Source: UBA9547 sp044349205 (GTDB taxonomy: Bacteria > Bacteroidota > Bacteroidia > Cytophagales > UBA9547). From it: DNA of 33,889 bases. Location of the stretch: positions 1 through 33,889 of the forward strand of contig JBIKRJ010000004.1 of assembly GCA_044349205.1 (NCBI GenBank), written 5' to 3'. The translations under genes were made by a program, and so were the position numbers. Positions 14,649 through 23,739 of this stretch are shown piece by piece. Every line of letters begins with the position of its first letter. Position 1 is the first letter of the stretch. The notes under the pieces were generated by a model. The model worked only from the letters and a program-made list of their open reading frames with translations. It was not told the origin of the DNA and did no database searches.

Positions 14649-16522
14649 TTGGAACTTTTCGCTTTGATGAACAAAAAATCGACCTAAAAGCCGTTGAAAA
14701 AGCGATTTCGTGCCTACAAAAAAGAGGGCCTGACCATCGACATGTTTTTGCCGAAAAGAAAATAGCCCTTGGCCATAGCCGCTTGGCTATCATCGACTTG
14801 GAAGCCACCTCAAACCAGCCTTTTCAGGACCCTACAGGCAGATATGTACTGGCCTACAACGGCGAAATATTCAACTTCAAGGAATTAAAAAAAGAATTAC
14901 AATCGTCGGGAATTTCTTTCCAAACCCAATCAGACACTGAAGTCTTGTTGCACCTTCTCATTCTGGAAGGCGTTAATTGCCTTCAAAAACTTAATGGCTT
15001 TTTCTCCTTTGCATTTTACGACAGACATGAAGAAAATCTGTTGATTTCGAGAGACCGATACGGGGTAAAACCCATGTATGTGTACCAAAACGATTCGCAA
15101 GTCTCTTTTGCTTCAGAAATGAAAGCGCTTGTTGCATTGGGCATACCCAAGCAACTCGATATCAATTCCTTGTTGTGCTATCTTCAACTGTATTACATTC
15201 CCTCGCCCGACAGTATTTTTAGCGAGGTCAAAAAACTTCTTCCTTCCCACTGGATGTCGTTCGACAAACATGGGAAACAAGAAATTGGCAAGTATTACGA
15301 ACTGAATACCCAAAAAATAGATGCCACCTACGCTCAAAAGAAAAGCGACTTGGAAGAACTTTTGAGCCAATCGGTACAAAAAAGATTAGTGAGCGATGTA
15401 CCTGTTGGGGTGTTTTTGAGTGGTGGGGTAGATTCTTCCATTGTCGCTTATTTGGCAAAAAAACATAGTCCACACATTCAATCATTTTCTATCGGTTTCA
15501 AAGATGCTTCTTTTTATGACGAAAGCATTTGGGCTGAAAAAGTTGCCAAACATCTTCATCTTCAACACCATACTTTCTTTTTGAGCAACGAGGAAATGCT
15601 GGGCACGGTACAAGAAGCCATGTCTTACATCGACGAGCCCTTTGCCGATTCTTCAGCTATAGCCGTGTACAACTTGTGCAAACATACCAAACAGTACGCA
15701 ACCGTTGCCCTCACCGGCGACGGTGCCGACGAAGTGTTTGGCGGCTACAACAAACACTTGGCCGAATACAGAATAAGGCAAAAAAACCCACTCAACACAA
15801 TTATGAAATTTTCCTCTCCTATTTTGGATTTTCTTCCTGAATCGAGGAGCCATTTCTGGGGAAATGAACTTAGAAAACTAAAAAAATATAGTAACTCCAT
15901 AGGGTTGTCTGAAAAAGAGCGGTATTGGAAATGGTGTTGTTTTTCGTCTGAAAGTGAGACTTTTAATTTACTTTCGGAAGAAATAAAAAGTACAATACAA
16001 CTTGAAAATTACCTTTCGAGAAAAGAAAGCAAATGGCAACAAATTTTCGCTAAAAACGACTTGGACAATGTACTGGCATCTGACCTGCACATGGTTTTGG
16101 AAGGAGATATGCTTGTAAAAACCGACCGCATGAGCATGGCCAACAGTATGGAGCTGCGAAATCCTTTTTTAGACCCGCTCGTCGTTGATTTTGCCTTTGG
16201 ATTGAATGAAAACGACAAAATAGATGCGAAGAGAGCCAAGAAAATATTGAAAGACACCTTCAAAGACAAGCTACCACAAGAGGTTTTTACAAGACCTAAA
16301 CACGGATTTGAGGTGCCTATGCAAAAATGGCTTGAAAACGAGTTGGGGTATATGGTGACTGCGCATCTTTCGCCCGACTTTCTAAAAGAACAAGGAATAT
16401 TTTCGCCTGCTGAAGTAGTGCTGATGCTCAAAAAACTCAAGTCCAACAACCCTGGCAATGTGGCACAACGCATTTGGAGTTTAGTCGTATTTCAAGACTG
16501 GTGGAAAAGATACATGCTTTGA
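14636..16522 (+). CDS. asnB: Glutamine-hydrolysing asparagine synthetase, GTG start
   Basis: 628 residues. The start is GTG at 14636, which places the catalytic Cys at position 2 (MCGIVG) as the class II glutaminase mechanism demands, so the start is fixed by function. The N-terminal domain (1-205) has RGPDHR, HSRLAIIDL and YNGEIFN. The C-terminal synthetase domain has the PP-loop VFLSGGVDSSIVA near 258-270 and GDGADEVFGGYNKH near 360-373. It makes asparagine from aspartate, glutamine and ATP. Homologues in sugar clusters are sometimes suggested to amidate glycans; the position after two glycosyltransferases makes that a possibility. The 13-nt overlap with the upstream gene implies translational coupling. 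Confidence 0.93.
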   Translation: MCGIVGTFRFDEQKIDLKAVEKAISCLQKRGPDHRHVFAEKKIALGHSRLAIIDLEATSNQPFQDPTGRYVLAYNGEIFNFKELKKELQSSGISFQTQSDTEVLLHLLILEGVNCLQKLNGFFSFAFYDRHEENLLISRDRYGVKPMYVYQNDSQVSFASEMKALVALGIPKQLDINSLLCYLQLYYIPSPDSIFSEVKKLLPSHWMSFDKHGKQEIGKYYELNTQKIDATYAQKKSDLEELLSQSVQKRLVSDVPVGVFLSGGVDSSIVAYLAKKHSPHIQSFSIGFKDASFYDESIWAEKVAKHLHLQHHTFFLSNEEMLGTVQEAMSYIDEPFADSSAIAVYNLCKHTKQYATVALTGDGADEVFGGYNKHLAEYRIRQKNPLNTIMKFSSPILDFLPESRSHFWGNELRKLKKYSNSIGLSEKERYWKWCCFSSESETFNLLSEEIKSTIQLENYLSRKESKWQQIFAKNDLDNVLASDLHMVLEGDMLVKTDRMSMANSMELRNPFLDPLVVDFAFGLNENDKIDAKRAKKILKDTFKDKLPQEVFTRPKHGFEVPMQKWLENELGYMVTAHLSPDFLKEQGIFSPAEVVLMLKKLKSNNPGNVAQRIWSLVVFQDWWKRYML

Positions 16523-16548
16523 AAAGCATTTATTATCTTCAAAATAGC

Positions 16549-16556
16549 TATTTTTG
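16549..16556 (+). promoter_or_regulatory. Possible -7 element of glnN (TATTTTTG)
   Basis: An exact TAnnTTTG match 42 nt before the glnN ATG. No TTG sits at the normal upstream distance, so this is only a candidate. Confidence 0.35.
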
Positions 16557-16598
16557 TTAATGACCTTCATTTAAAATTGAAATTTAAATACATATAGT

Positions 16599-18791
16599 AT
16601 GTCTGCTGACTTTAGAAAAAAAGCTGTTGAATTGGCTCAGAGCCGACCACGCGTAGAGGTGAAATTACCTGGAAACAAAATTTCCGATTTTTATGGAAAC
16701 AATGTGTTCGACAAGGAAAAAATGAAAGAACACTTGTCGCCCGAAACCTATAAAAGACTGATTTCAGTTATTGAAAAAGGCGATAAAATAGATTCGGAGC
16801 TTGCCGATGCCGTAGCCACCGCCATGAAAACCTGGGCCATAAGCAAAGGCACGACCCACTACACACACTGGTTTCAACCCTTAACAGGTAGCACAGCCGA
16901 AAAGCACGATGGTTTTTTTGAACCCGTAGGCGACGGAAAAGTATTGGAAAGATTCAAAGGCGCCGCCCTTATTCAACAAGAACCCGATGCCTCGTCTTTT
17001 CCTCACGGCGGCATTCGCAATACTTTCGAAGCGCGCGGATATACTGCTTGGGATCCAAGTTCGCCTGCCTTTATATACGAAGAAGCCAATTGTAAAACCT
17101 TGTGCATCCCCACCATTTTTGTTTCCTATACAGGCGAAGCACTTGACTACAAAGCCCCCTTACTAAAGTCATTGGTGTTTTTGGACGGCATAGCCACCGA
17201 AATATGCCAATACTTTGATACCGATGTTACCAAAGTTTCCACCACTTTGGGACCCGAACAAGAGTACTTTCTAGTGGACAGGGCTTTTTATTATGCCCGT
17301 CCCGATTTGGTTATGGCGGGTCGCACCGTTTTTGGACACACGCCTGCCAAAGGACAACAACTTGAAGACCATTATTTTGGCTCTATTCCCCCGCGAGTGA
17401 ATGCCTATATGATGGATTTTGAGATAGAAGCCCAAAAATTGGGGATACCTGTCCGTACTCGTCATAATGAGGTAGCACCAGGCCAATTTGAATGTGCCCC
17501 CACTTTTGAAGAAATCAATCTGGCAGTGGATCACAACATCCTTTTAATGGATTTGATGGAAAAAGTGGCCGAACGCCACGAACTGAAAGTGCTTTTTCAC
17601 GAAAAACCATTTGCGGGTGTAAATGGCAGCGGGAAGCATAACAACTGGTCGATGAGCACCAATACTGGAAAAAACCTATTGGCGCCTAGTTCAAGGCCTA
17701 AAGAAAACCTTTGGTTTCTTACCTTCTTGATAAACACCGTAATGGCTGTGTATGAAAACGCCGATTTGCTCAGAGCATCGATTGCAGGTGCTGGCAACGA
17801 CCATCGTTTGGGTGCCAACGAAGCCCCTCCTGCCATCATGTCGGTTTTCCTAGGTTCAGAACTTTCGGCAGTGCTAGACGAATTGGAAAAAACGGCCAAG
17901 ATAAAAGTGGACAAAGGCGACAATGTGTACATGAAACTGGGAATCAACAAAATACCTCCCATTTTGCTCGACAATACCGACAGAAACCGTACCTCGCCTT
18001 TTGCTTTCACAGGAAACAAGTTTGAGTTTCGTGCAGTGGGCAGTTCGGCCAACAGCGCCAATGCCATGACAATTTTGAATACGATTGTAGCCGACCAGCT
18101 TACAAAATTCAAATCTGAAGTTGACAAGCAAATAAACAGAGGAATCAAAAAAGAAGTTGCCATCATCAACATACTCAGAGAATATATTTCAAAATCGAAA
18201 CCAATTCGATTTGAGGGAAATGGTTATTCGGATGAATGGAAAAACGAAGCTAAAAAACGCGGTTTGAACAATGTCCCTACCACTCCGCATGCCCTCGATT
18301 TTTACATTTCGCCGAAATCGGAAAAAGTATTGGTTGGCAATGGCATTATGAGCAAGAGGGAACTACATGCCCGCTACGAAATAATGTTGGAAAGCTATGT
18401 GAAAAAGGTGCAAATAGAATCGCGCATCATCGCCGACCTTGCCATAAACCATGTCATTCCGACCGCCATTGCTTATCAAAACAAATTGATAGATAACCTA
18501 CGCGGATTGAAAGACATAGGCATGGCCGACAAAGCCAACAAGACTTTAAAAGATAACATTGTCCTCATTTCCAAATACATAGACTCCATCAACGCTGATT
18601 CGGAAGCTATGGTAGAGGAAAGGAAATTGGCTAATAACATGGAAGATGCCAAGGAAAAGGCGATTGCCTATTGCGACAAAGTGAAACCCTACTTCGACAA
18701 AATTCGCTATTGTGTTGACAAACTCGAAATAATGGTGGACGACGAAGAATGGCCTTTGCCCAAGTACCGAGAAATGTTGTTTGTGAAATAA
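16599..18791 (+). CDS. glnN: Type III glutamine synthetase
   Basis: 730 residues, the normal size for GSIII and far longer than GSI. Recognisable blocks are GPEQEYFLVDR near 222-232 (metal-binding glutamates), RTRHNEVAPGQFECAP near 287-302, NGSGKHNNWSMSTN near 345-358 and NDHRLGANEAPPAI near 403-416. The enzyme condenses ammonia and glutamate with ATP; GSIII forms double hexameric rings and is a main ammonium-assimilation enzyme in Bacteroidota. The last 200 residues are helical and rich in charged residues. It stands alone, after asnB (76-nt gap) and before a strong terminator, so independent nitrogen-responsive control is likely, though no operator is visible. Confidence 0.97.
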   Translation: MSADFRKKAVELAQSRPRVEVKLPGNKISDFYGNNVFDKEKMKEHLSPETYKRLISVIEKGDKIDSELADAVATAMKTWAISKGTTHYTHWFQPLTGSTAEKHDGFFEPVGDGKVLERFKGAALIQQEPDASSFPHGGIRNTFEARGYTAWDPSSPAFIYEEANCKTLCIPTIFVSYTGEALDYKAPLLKSLVFLDGIATEICQYFDTDVTKVSTTLGPEQEYFLVDRAFYYARPDLVMAGRTVFGHTPAKGQQLEDHYFGSIPPRVNAYMMDFEIEAQKLGIPVRTRHNEVAPGQFECAPTFEEINLAVDHNILLMDLMEKVAERHELKVLFHEKPFAGVNGSGKHNNWSMSTNTGKNLLAPSSRPKENLWFLTFLINTVMAVYENADLLRASIAGAGNDHRLGANEAPPAIMSVFLGSELSAVLDELEKTAKIKVDKGDNVYMKLGINKIPPILLDNTDRNRTSPFAFTGNKFEFRAVGSSANSANAMTILNTIVADQLTKFKSEVDKQINRGIKKEVAIINILREYISKSKPIRFEGNGYSDEWKNEAKKRGLNNVPTTPHALDFYISPKSEKVLVGNGIMSKRELHARYEIMLESYVKKVQIESRIIADLAINHVIPTAIAYQNKLIDNLRGLKDIGMADKANKTLKDNIVLISKYIDSINADSEAMVEERKLANNMEDAKEKAIAYCDKVKPYFDKIRYCVDKLEIMVDDEEWPLPKYREMLFVK

Positions 18792-18800
18792 GGAAGTTTA

Positions 18801-18830
18801 AATCCCCTCAAGCTGAGGGGATTTTTTTTT
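18801..18830 (+). terminator. Intrinsic terminator of glnN
   Basis: A perfect 10-bp stem (AATCCCCTCA/TGAGGGGATT), a 3-nt loop and then an unbroken T run to 18830, starting 10 nt after the stop codon. Confidence 0.95.
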
Positions 18831-18837
18831 GCCCTTT

Positions 18838-19752
18838 TCAAGCCAATTTCACTCTGGTTTTGTCGGTTTCTTCGCTTTCAAAAAGCTGAGGGTAATTCAA
18901 GCGCAATTCCGCCTCAATGCTTGGTTCTAGCAATGTTTTAACCAAGGAATGGGCAGTGGAGAGCTGTTCGACAGTAACACCTAGCGCCCCTCTCAAATCG
19001 GCTTTCAACAAATTGGCATCGGTAAAATCTGAACCAGCCAGCATCGCATTTGAAAAATTGGCATCCATCAAAAAAGCACCTTTCAAACTCACTTTTATAA
19101 GCTGGGCATTTTCGAAATTGGTTTTTATCATACTTGCGCCCTCGCAATTGGCGCCACTCAAAAAAGCACCCGAAAGGTCGGCTTTGTTTAGTTTGGCATT
19201 TATAAGACTAGCCTGATTTAGTCGCACCTTGCGCAGCATGGAATGAATAAGTGAGGCATCGTCCAATACTACATAATTCATGTTTGAGCCCGTCAAATCG
19301 ACATAGTTGAGGTTGGAATTTTTGAGATAGGTATTGAACAAGTCTATTTGGGTGATTTTGTCTTTGTTCAAACGCTTTATATTTCCGATGATTTTATAAC
19401 TGGCTTCTTCCGTTTTCCAGTGACGGTAATCGTCAATTTCTTCAGCATAACGACGAATGCGAAGCTGGCGCTCCCCGTTTTTGTTGAGCCATACCAACAA
19501 CAAACCGATGATGAGCAAATCGAACAACATACCGTGTGCTTCTATGAGTATATTCTCATAGAATAATTCCATGTCGTTGGTATAAAAAGGGAAACTAAGT
19601 GTAAAAATAAGGATTGAAAGCACTGCCAAAACCAGTCCAGTGGTAAGCAATGGCTTTTCAGGAATTTCTTTTAAAAACTTATTTATAGTCTTAAACTGAA
19701 GTGGAATCGAATAATAAGTGATTCTTTTAAAATATTTGTTCATTTTCTGCAT
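18838..19752 (-). CDS. Membrane protein with cytoplasmic or periplasmic pentapeptide repeats
   Basis: 304 residues from the ATG at 19752; ATG 19743 and a TTG at 19788 are alternatives. Two hydrophobic helices lie in the first third (TTGLVLAVLSILIFTLSF and GMLFDLLIIGLLLVWL). From about residue 130 to 265 there are some 25 pentapeptide repeats of the A(D/N)LxX type (ANFSNAMLAGSDFTDANLLKADLRGA). Such repeats fold as a right-handed quadrilateral beta-helix. The best-known members mimic DNA and protect gyrase, but membrane-anchored ones are of unknown function. Some repeats are imperfect (CEGASMIKTNFENAQLIKV). The gene lies 118 nt after mnmA on the same strand and converges on glnN. Confidence 0.85.
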   Translation of the reverse strand: MQKMNKYFKRITYYSIPLQFKTINKFLKEIPEKPLLTTGLVLAVLSILIFTLSFPFYTNDMELFYENILIEAHGMLFDLLIIGLLLVWLNKNGERQLRIRRYAEEIDDYRHWKTEEASYKIIGNIKRLNKDKITQIDLFNTYLKNSNLNYVDLTGSNMNYVVLDDASLIHSMLRKVRLNQASLINAKLNKADLSGAFLSGANCEGASMIKTNFENAQLIKVSLKGAFLMDANFSNAMLAGSDFTDANLLKADLRGALGVTVEQLSTAHSLVKTLLEPSIEAELRLNYPQLFESEETDKTRVKLA

Positions 19753-19870
19753 TTCTAAAAATAAGCGAAGTCTGGAAAGATTCACCAAAATCTATATCGC
19801 CAATGGTATGCGAGTTTGATTTTAACTTTTTAAATCTACAATATTTTCCTTTAGCTGTGGGCAGGCATGG

Positions 19871-20968
19871 CTAAAAACTTTTCTCTATCCATCCCCCGCC
19901 TACAATATCTTCTCCTTCGTAAAAAACCGCCGCTTGGCCAGGGGTAATGGCATCTACAAATTCATGGAAATGGACATTCATTTTGTCTTCTTCCTGACTG
20001 ATAACCGCAGGAGTGCCTTCGTGTTTGTAACGCACTTTGGTTATTGTTTCCAAAGGATTGCCTTGCAAATCGGAATATTTCATCATGTTCAATTTGCCAA
20101 TGCGCATCCCCTTTTTCCCAAGTTCCTCCAAAGGGCCTATCACCACTTCGTTGGTATCCTTGCGTACTTCTGTCACGAAAATAGGATAGCCAAGGGCCAA
20201 ACCTAATCCTTTTCGTTGGCCAATAGTGTAAAAAGGATAGCCTTCGTGTTTGCCCACCACGGTTCCGTCAGAAAGCACATAGTTTCCACCCCTCACCTCA
20301 TCCTCCAAACCAGGCACGCGTCTTTTCAAAAAACCTCGGTAATCGTTATCAGGTATAAAGCATATTTCATACGATTCGGGTTTGTTGACCAAATCAACAA
20401 AACCCCTTTCCATGGCCATTGCTCTAATTTCGGGTTTCGAAATATTGCCCAAAGGCAGCATCGTGCGACTCAAACTTTCTTGCGAAACGCCCCACAAGGC
20501 ATAGGATTGGTCTTTGTTCAAGTCTTTTCCTTTCGACACAATGTAGCGCCCAGCTTCTTGTCTTACTTTAGCATAGTGGCCAGTGGCTATAAACTCACAG
20601 TCCAGTTTATCGGCTCGGCGCAACAAAGCATCCCATTTTATGTGCGTGTTGCACAAAACACAAGGATTGGGGGTTCTGCCTGCCAAATATTCACTCGTGA
20701 AATTATCGATGACATAGTCGCCAAATTCTTCGCGTATGTCCAAAATATAATGTGGAAAACCCAAGTCAACCGCCACATTTCGTGCATCGTTTATAGAATC
20801 CAGGCTACAACACCCTGTTTCTTTTTTGTTGCCTCCGGCACTAGCATAATCCCAAGTTTTCATGGTCATGCCAATAACTTCATAGCCTTGCTCGTGCAAC
20901 ATAACCGCACAAACCGAACTATCGATACCGCCGCTCATGGCCACTAAAACCCTTCCGTGTTTGCTCAT
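19871..20968 (-). CDS. mnmA: tRNA-specific 2-thiouridylase
   Basis: 365 residues. The PP-loop SGGIDSS (12-18) activates U34 of tRNA-Lys, -Glu and -Gln with ATP. The sulfur-handling cysteines are Cys103 (TPNPCVLC) and Cys203 (YEICFIPD), which match the catalytic pair of E. coli MnmA. GHYAKV near 130-135 and the C-terminal beta-barrel (RYKHEGTPAVI, FYEGEDIVGGGWI) are also present. It makes the 2-thio group of mnm5s2U34, needed for accurate decoding of purine-ending codons. The promoter region is shared with the divergent TrpF-like gene. Confidence 0.97.
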   Translation of the reverse strand: MSKHGRVLVAMSGGIDSSVCAVMLHEQGYEVIGMTMKTWDYASAGGNKKETGCCSLDSINDARNVAVDLGFPHYILDIREEFGDYVIDNFTSEYLAGRTPNPCVLCNTHIKWDALLRRADKLDCEFIATGHYAKVRQEAGRYIVSKGKDLNKDQSYALWGVSQESLSRTMLPLGNISKPEIRAMAMERGFVDLVNKPESYEICFIPDNDYRGFLKRRVPGLEDEVRGGNYVLSDGTVVGKHEGYPFYTIGQRKGLGLALGYPIFVTEVRKDTNEVVIGPLEELGKKGMRIGKLNMMKYSDLQGNPLETITKVRYKHEGTPAVISQEEDKMNVHFHEFVDAITPGQAAVFYEGEDIVGGGWIEKSF

Positions 20969-21009
20969 TTAATGAAGGTCGAACAGAAATCGACTTTTTG
21001 ATAAACTAT

Positions 21010-21042
21010 TTTGCAAAGTTACAGACAAACAACATAGTTTTG
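21010..21042 (+). promoter_or_regulatory. Promoter of the TrpF-like/WG-repeat operon
   Basis: TTTG at 21010-21013, a 21-nt spacer and TAGTTTTG at 21035-21042, with both boxes exact. It leaves a leader of about 37 nt to the ATG at 21086. The -7 box of the divergent mnmA promoter lies inside its spacer. Confidence 0.62.
21014..21021 (-). promoter_or_regulatory. Candidate -7 element of mnmA (TAACTTTG)
   Basis: An exact TAnnTTTG box on the minus strand, 45 nt before the mnmA start. The upstream box is not a clear match. It overlaps the promoter on the other strand. Confidence 0.45.
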
Positions 21043-21085
21043 AACTTTTAAGTTTAGAACTACCCATTAGATTCTTGTTGAAAAG

Positions 21086-21676
21086 ATGCTTCGATTGCCC
21101 GTAAAAGTAAACAGCATTACCAACCTGTCGGATGCACGCTATTGTGCAGGTATGGGCGTGGAAATGATTGGTTTTTGCCAAAATGAAACCTCAGACCGCT
21201 TCTTGAGTGTTGAAAAAGCCAATGGGATTGCAGGCTGGCTGGTTGGCGTGAAAATAATTTCAGAAAATAGTGCCCAAAAATTTGCAGCAGAACTTATGAA
21301 TTCGGCCGAAGCGTTGTCGGCTGAAGCGATTGAAGTTTGGGACGCGCCCCCCCCTGCCCCAATACAAAGTTCTTTGCCTTTACTATATCGTTTTACTTTG
21401 TCGGAATGGGAGAAAACAAAATCTACTCTTCCCCAAGAGGCAACGCTGCATGTAGCGTTGGAAAAATCAGACATCCATCAAATTGCACTCATCGAAAATA
21501 TTTGCAAACAGAATACCACCTTCTTGAATGTGAGTAAACTAGACATTGCGGACATTGAAAAACTATTGAACGAAGCTAAGCCATACGGACTTAGCCACGA
21601 TGGTGGCAACGAACTTAGTCCAGGCTTGTCCGATTTTGAACATCTGGCTGAAGTATTAGAATATTTAGAAGCATAA
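21086..21676 (+). CDS. TrpF-like beta/alpha-barrel protein without the isomerase catalytic residues
   Basis: 196 residues. The N-terminus reads KVNSITNLSDARYCAGMGVE, which lines up with the phosphoribosylanthranilate isomerase start KxCGxTxxxDA. The C-terminus (GLSHDGGNELSPGLSDFEHL) matches the phosphate-binding end, in which TrpF has SGVE-x-PG-x-KD. The general-base Cys is Asn here, the next Gly is Ser, and the DG-GG segment with the general-acid Asp is not recognisable. It is therefore unlikely to be an active TrpF, and no trp genes are near. A role as a degenerate barrel with a kept ligand site is inference. The WG-repeat gene starts 2 nt after its stop, so they form an operon. It contains a run of eight C (21347-21354). 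Confidence 0.72.
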   Translation: MLRLPVKVNSITNLSDARYCAGMGVEMIGFCQNETSDRFLSVEKANGIAGWLVGVKIISENSAQKFAAELMNSAEALSAEAIEVWDAPPPAPIQSSLPLLYRFTLSEWEKTKSTLPQEATLHVALEKSDIHQIALIENICKQNTTFLNVSKLDIADIEKLLNEAKPYGLSHDGGNELSPGLSDFEHLAEVLEYLEA

Positions 21677-21678
21677 AA

Positions 21679-23739
21679 ATGAAAAAACAAATTTACCTCC
21701 TTTTCCTGCTCAAGGTTTCCTTCATTTCCTTTGGACAGGTAACCAGTCAATCTTGTCACGACGACCTTTTTGCCAAACAAGCACAAAACAAATTTTGGGG
21801 GTATGTGGACCTTTTCGAAGAGTGGCGAGTGGAACCCGTTTTCACAAAAGTCTACCCTTTTACGGGCAACAAAGCCGTGGTTGAAAAATATGGCCGATAC
21901 GGTGTGGCCAATTGTGAGGGCCGCCTCATAATCCCTGCCGAATACGAAGAAATTGGGCCTTTGACTTTTAGCCAATGTTTTTGGGCAAAAAAAATGGGAA
22001 AATGGGCTTTGGTAAATGAAAAAGGTGAACTGAATGTGCCCGGAGCAATCGCAGAAATAAAAGAAGTGGGATTCAATTCGGAAGCCACCTGGTTGAAATT
22101 ACAAGATGAAACCTATGGCCTATACGACAAACGAACTTTGCGTTATTTGGCTGCACCACGCTACACGATGTTCCAAATCATTTCCGAAAAAGCCAGCATA
22201 GTGCAGTATAAAGAAAAATTTGGGGTCATTTCCAATCTCGACGGCAGCTATCTGTTTGAACCCGTTATCACTTCTCTAAAAAAACTGAGCCCCAATGTGA
22301 TTGTGTTTCAAGAGAAAGGAAAATGGGGCATAATGAACAAAGAGGGAATTGTAAAAAAAACAGCCGAATTGGATAGCATCGGATTCATTTTAAACAACTT
22401 ATACTATGCTTCCAAAGAAGGAAAATGTGGTTTGATAGATGCCAGTGGCCGAGATATTTTGGTGTTGGATTACGATGAAGTACAGCCATTTTACGAACAC
22501 ATGGCGCGCATAAAACGCAATGGCGCTTACGGTTACACAACCTTGGGCGGAAGAGTGACCGTGCCTGTGATGTACGAATGGGGCGATGTTTTTCAACACG
22601 ACCAAACCATAGTGAAAGCCAACGAAAGTTATTTCCTTGTGGACAAACAGAACAAAAAAATCACCCAACAAAACTACAAATGGCTTGTCAAAACGCCTGC
22701 AAGAGACTATTACGCTGCCCACCGAAATGGCCAGTATTTGTTTATGGATTTGATGGGAAAAGAAATGACAGCACCCATATTCAAAACTATTATTGCCACC
22801 GATACAAACCAATTTGTTCGGGTACAAAACGACAGCACCAAACTATGGCAATATTATGATGTAACCAAAAACGCGCTTGCATTTGCAAACCTCTTTTTTG
22901 AAGAAGTGTCGGCTTTCAAATGGGGTTATGCCACCATCAAGAAAAATGGCAAATGGGGGGTAATTGACGAAAAAGGAAACGAAACCGTTGCCCCGAAACA
23001 CGACAAAGTACAACTACTCATCAACAACAGCCAAGTATTTTTTGTAGTGTACGAAAAAGAAAAAAGAGGCTTACTGAACGCCAGTGGAAATAATGTGCTT
23101 TTACCTGAATATGAACTTATAACTGCTTCAAATTCAAAACTTTTTAAGGTGAAAAAAGCCGGCAAATATGCCATCGTAAATACCAAAGGAGAAGAAGCAT
23201 TGAAAACCAAATACGACCACATAAGCAACTTAGAAGAAGAACCCGAATTGCCTTCTTGGCCTGCCATTGTGCGCAAGAAAAACAAAGTAGGTCTTTTGGA
23301 TCAATACCTGAACGAAATTGTGGAGCCAAGCTACGAGCGCATCGAGTATTTGGGCGACAACCTGTATGCAAGCACATTGAAAGGCAAAAAAGGAATGTTG
23401 GCTGCCAATGGCAAAATACTGGCTGGCAATTACTTGGATGAAATCTTGCCTGAATCGGAAAAGTATTTGCCCTGTAAACAAAATGGCAAGTGGGGATATT
23501 TGTTCATCAATGGCAAAATGATGATTCAACCTACTTACGAGGAAGTGGGTAATTTTCACAAAAACCTGGCTTTGGTAAAAATGGATGGAAAATGGGGATT
23601 GATAAACAAACAAGGCCGTTGGATTCTAAAAAACGAATTCGATTCGGTTGCTTATTTGCCCAATGGCAAAAGGAAACTTTCTTCAGCCAAGCGCACTATT
23701 GAAATAAGTGAAAGAGGAATCATAAAGCAGTTAGATTAG
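21679..23739 (+). CDS. Secreted WG-repeat protein
   Basis: 686 residues. A signal peptide (MKKQIYLLFLLKVSFISFGQ) is followed by about 18 WG-type repeats filling the rest. The unit is [K]WG-[LVI]-[IN]-[DN]-xxG-x-x6-PxYxxI; clear copies include KWGVIDEKGNETVAPKHDKV, KWGYLFINGKMMIQPTYEEV and KWGLINKQGRWILKNEFDSV. Some have lost the Trp (KVGLLDQYLNEIVEPSYERI). Each repeat is thought to form a beta hairpin of a long solenoid or propeller-like protein; the family is widespread in Bacteroidota and has no settled function. An extracytoplasmic binding role is a family-level guess. It starts 2 nt after the TrpF-like gene and its stop overlaps the end of the kinase remnant on the other strand by 3 nt. 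Confidence 0.88.
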   Translation: MKKQIYLLFLLKVSFISFGQVTSQSCHDDLFAKQAQNKFWGYVDLFEEWRVEPVFTKVYPFTGNKAVVEKYGRYGVANCEGRLIIPAEYEEIGPLTFSQCFWAKKMGKWALVNEKGELNVPGAIAEIKEVGFNSEATWLKLQDETYGLYDKRTLRYLAAPRYTMFQIISEKASIVQYKEKFGVISNLDGSYLFEPVITSLKKLSPNVIVFQEKGKWGIMNKEGIVKKTAELDSIGFILNNLYYASKEGKCGLIDASGRDILVLDYDEVQPFYEHMARIKRNGAYGYTTLGGRVTVPVMYEWGDVFQHDQTIVKANESYFLVDKQNKKITQQNYKWLVKTPARDYYAAHRNGQYLFMDLMGKEMTAPIFKTIIATDTNQFVRVQNDSTKLWQYYDVTKNALAFANLFFEEVSAFKWGYATIKKNGKWGVIDEKGNETVAPKHDKVQLLINNSQVFFVVYEKEKRGLLNASGNNVLLPEYELITASNSKLFKVKKAGKYAIVNTKGEEALKTKYDHISNLEEEPELPSWPAIVRKKNKVGLLDQYLNEIVEPSYERIEYLGDNLYASTLKGKKGMLAANGKILAGNYLDEILPESEKYLPCKQNGKWGYLFINGKMMIQPTYEEVGNFHKNLALVKMDGKWGLINKQGRWILKNEFDSVAYLPNGKRKLSSAKRTIEISERGIIKQLD

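Noticed and set aside
16514..16530. Small hairpin (ATGCTT/AAGCAT) at the end of asnB
   Set aside because: Short stem with a tiny loop and no T tract, so not counted as a terminator.
20216..20947. A 243-codon open frame on the plus strand
   Set aside because: It lies fully antisense to mnmA, whose motifs and family length are complete; its product has no recognisable domain and the composition of a shadow frame.
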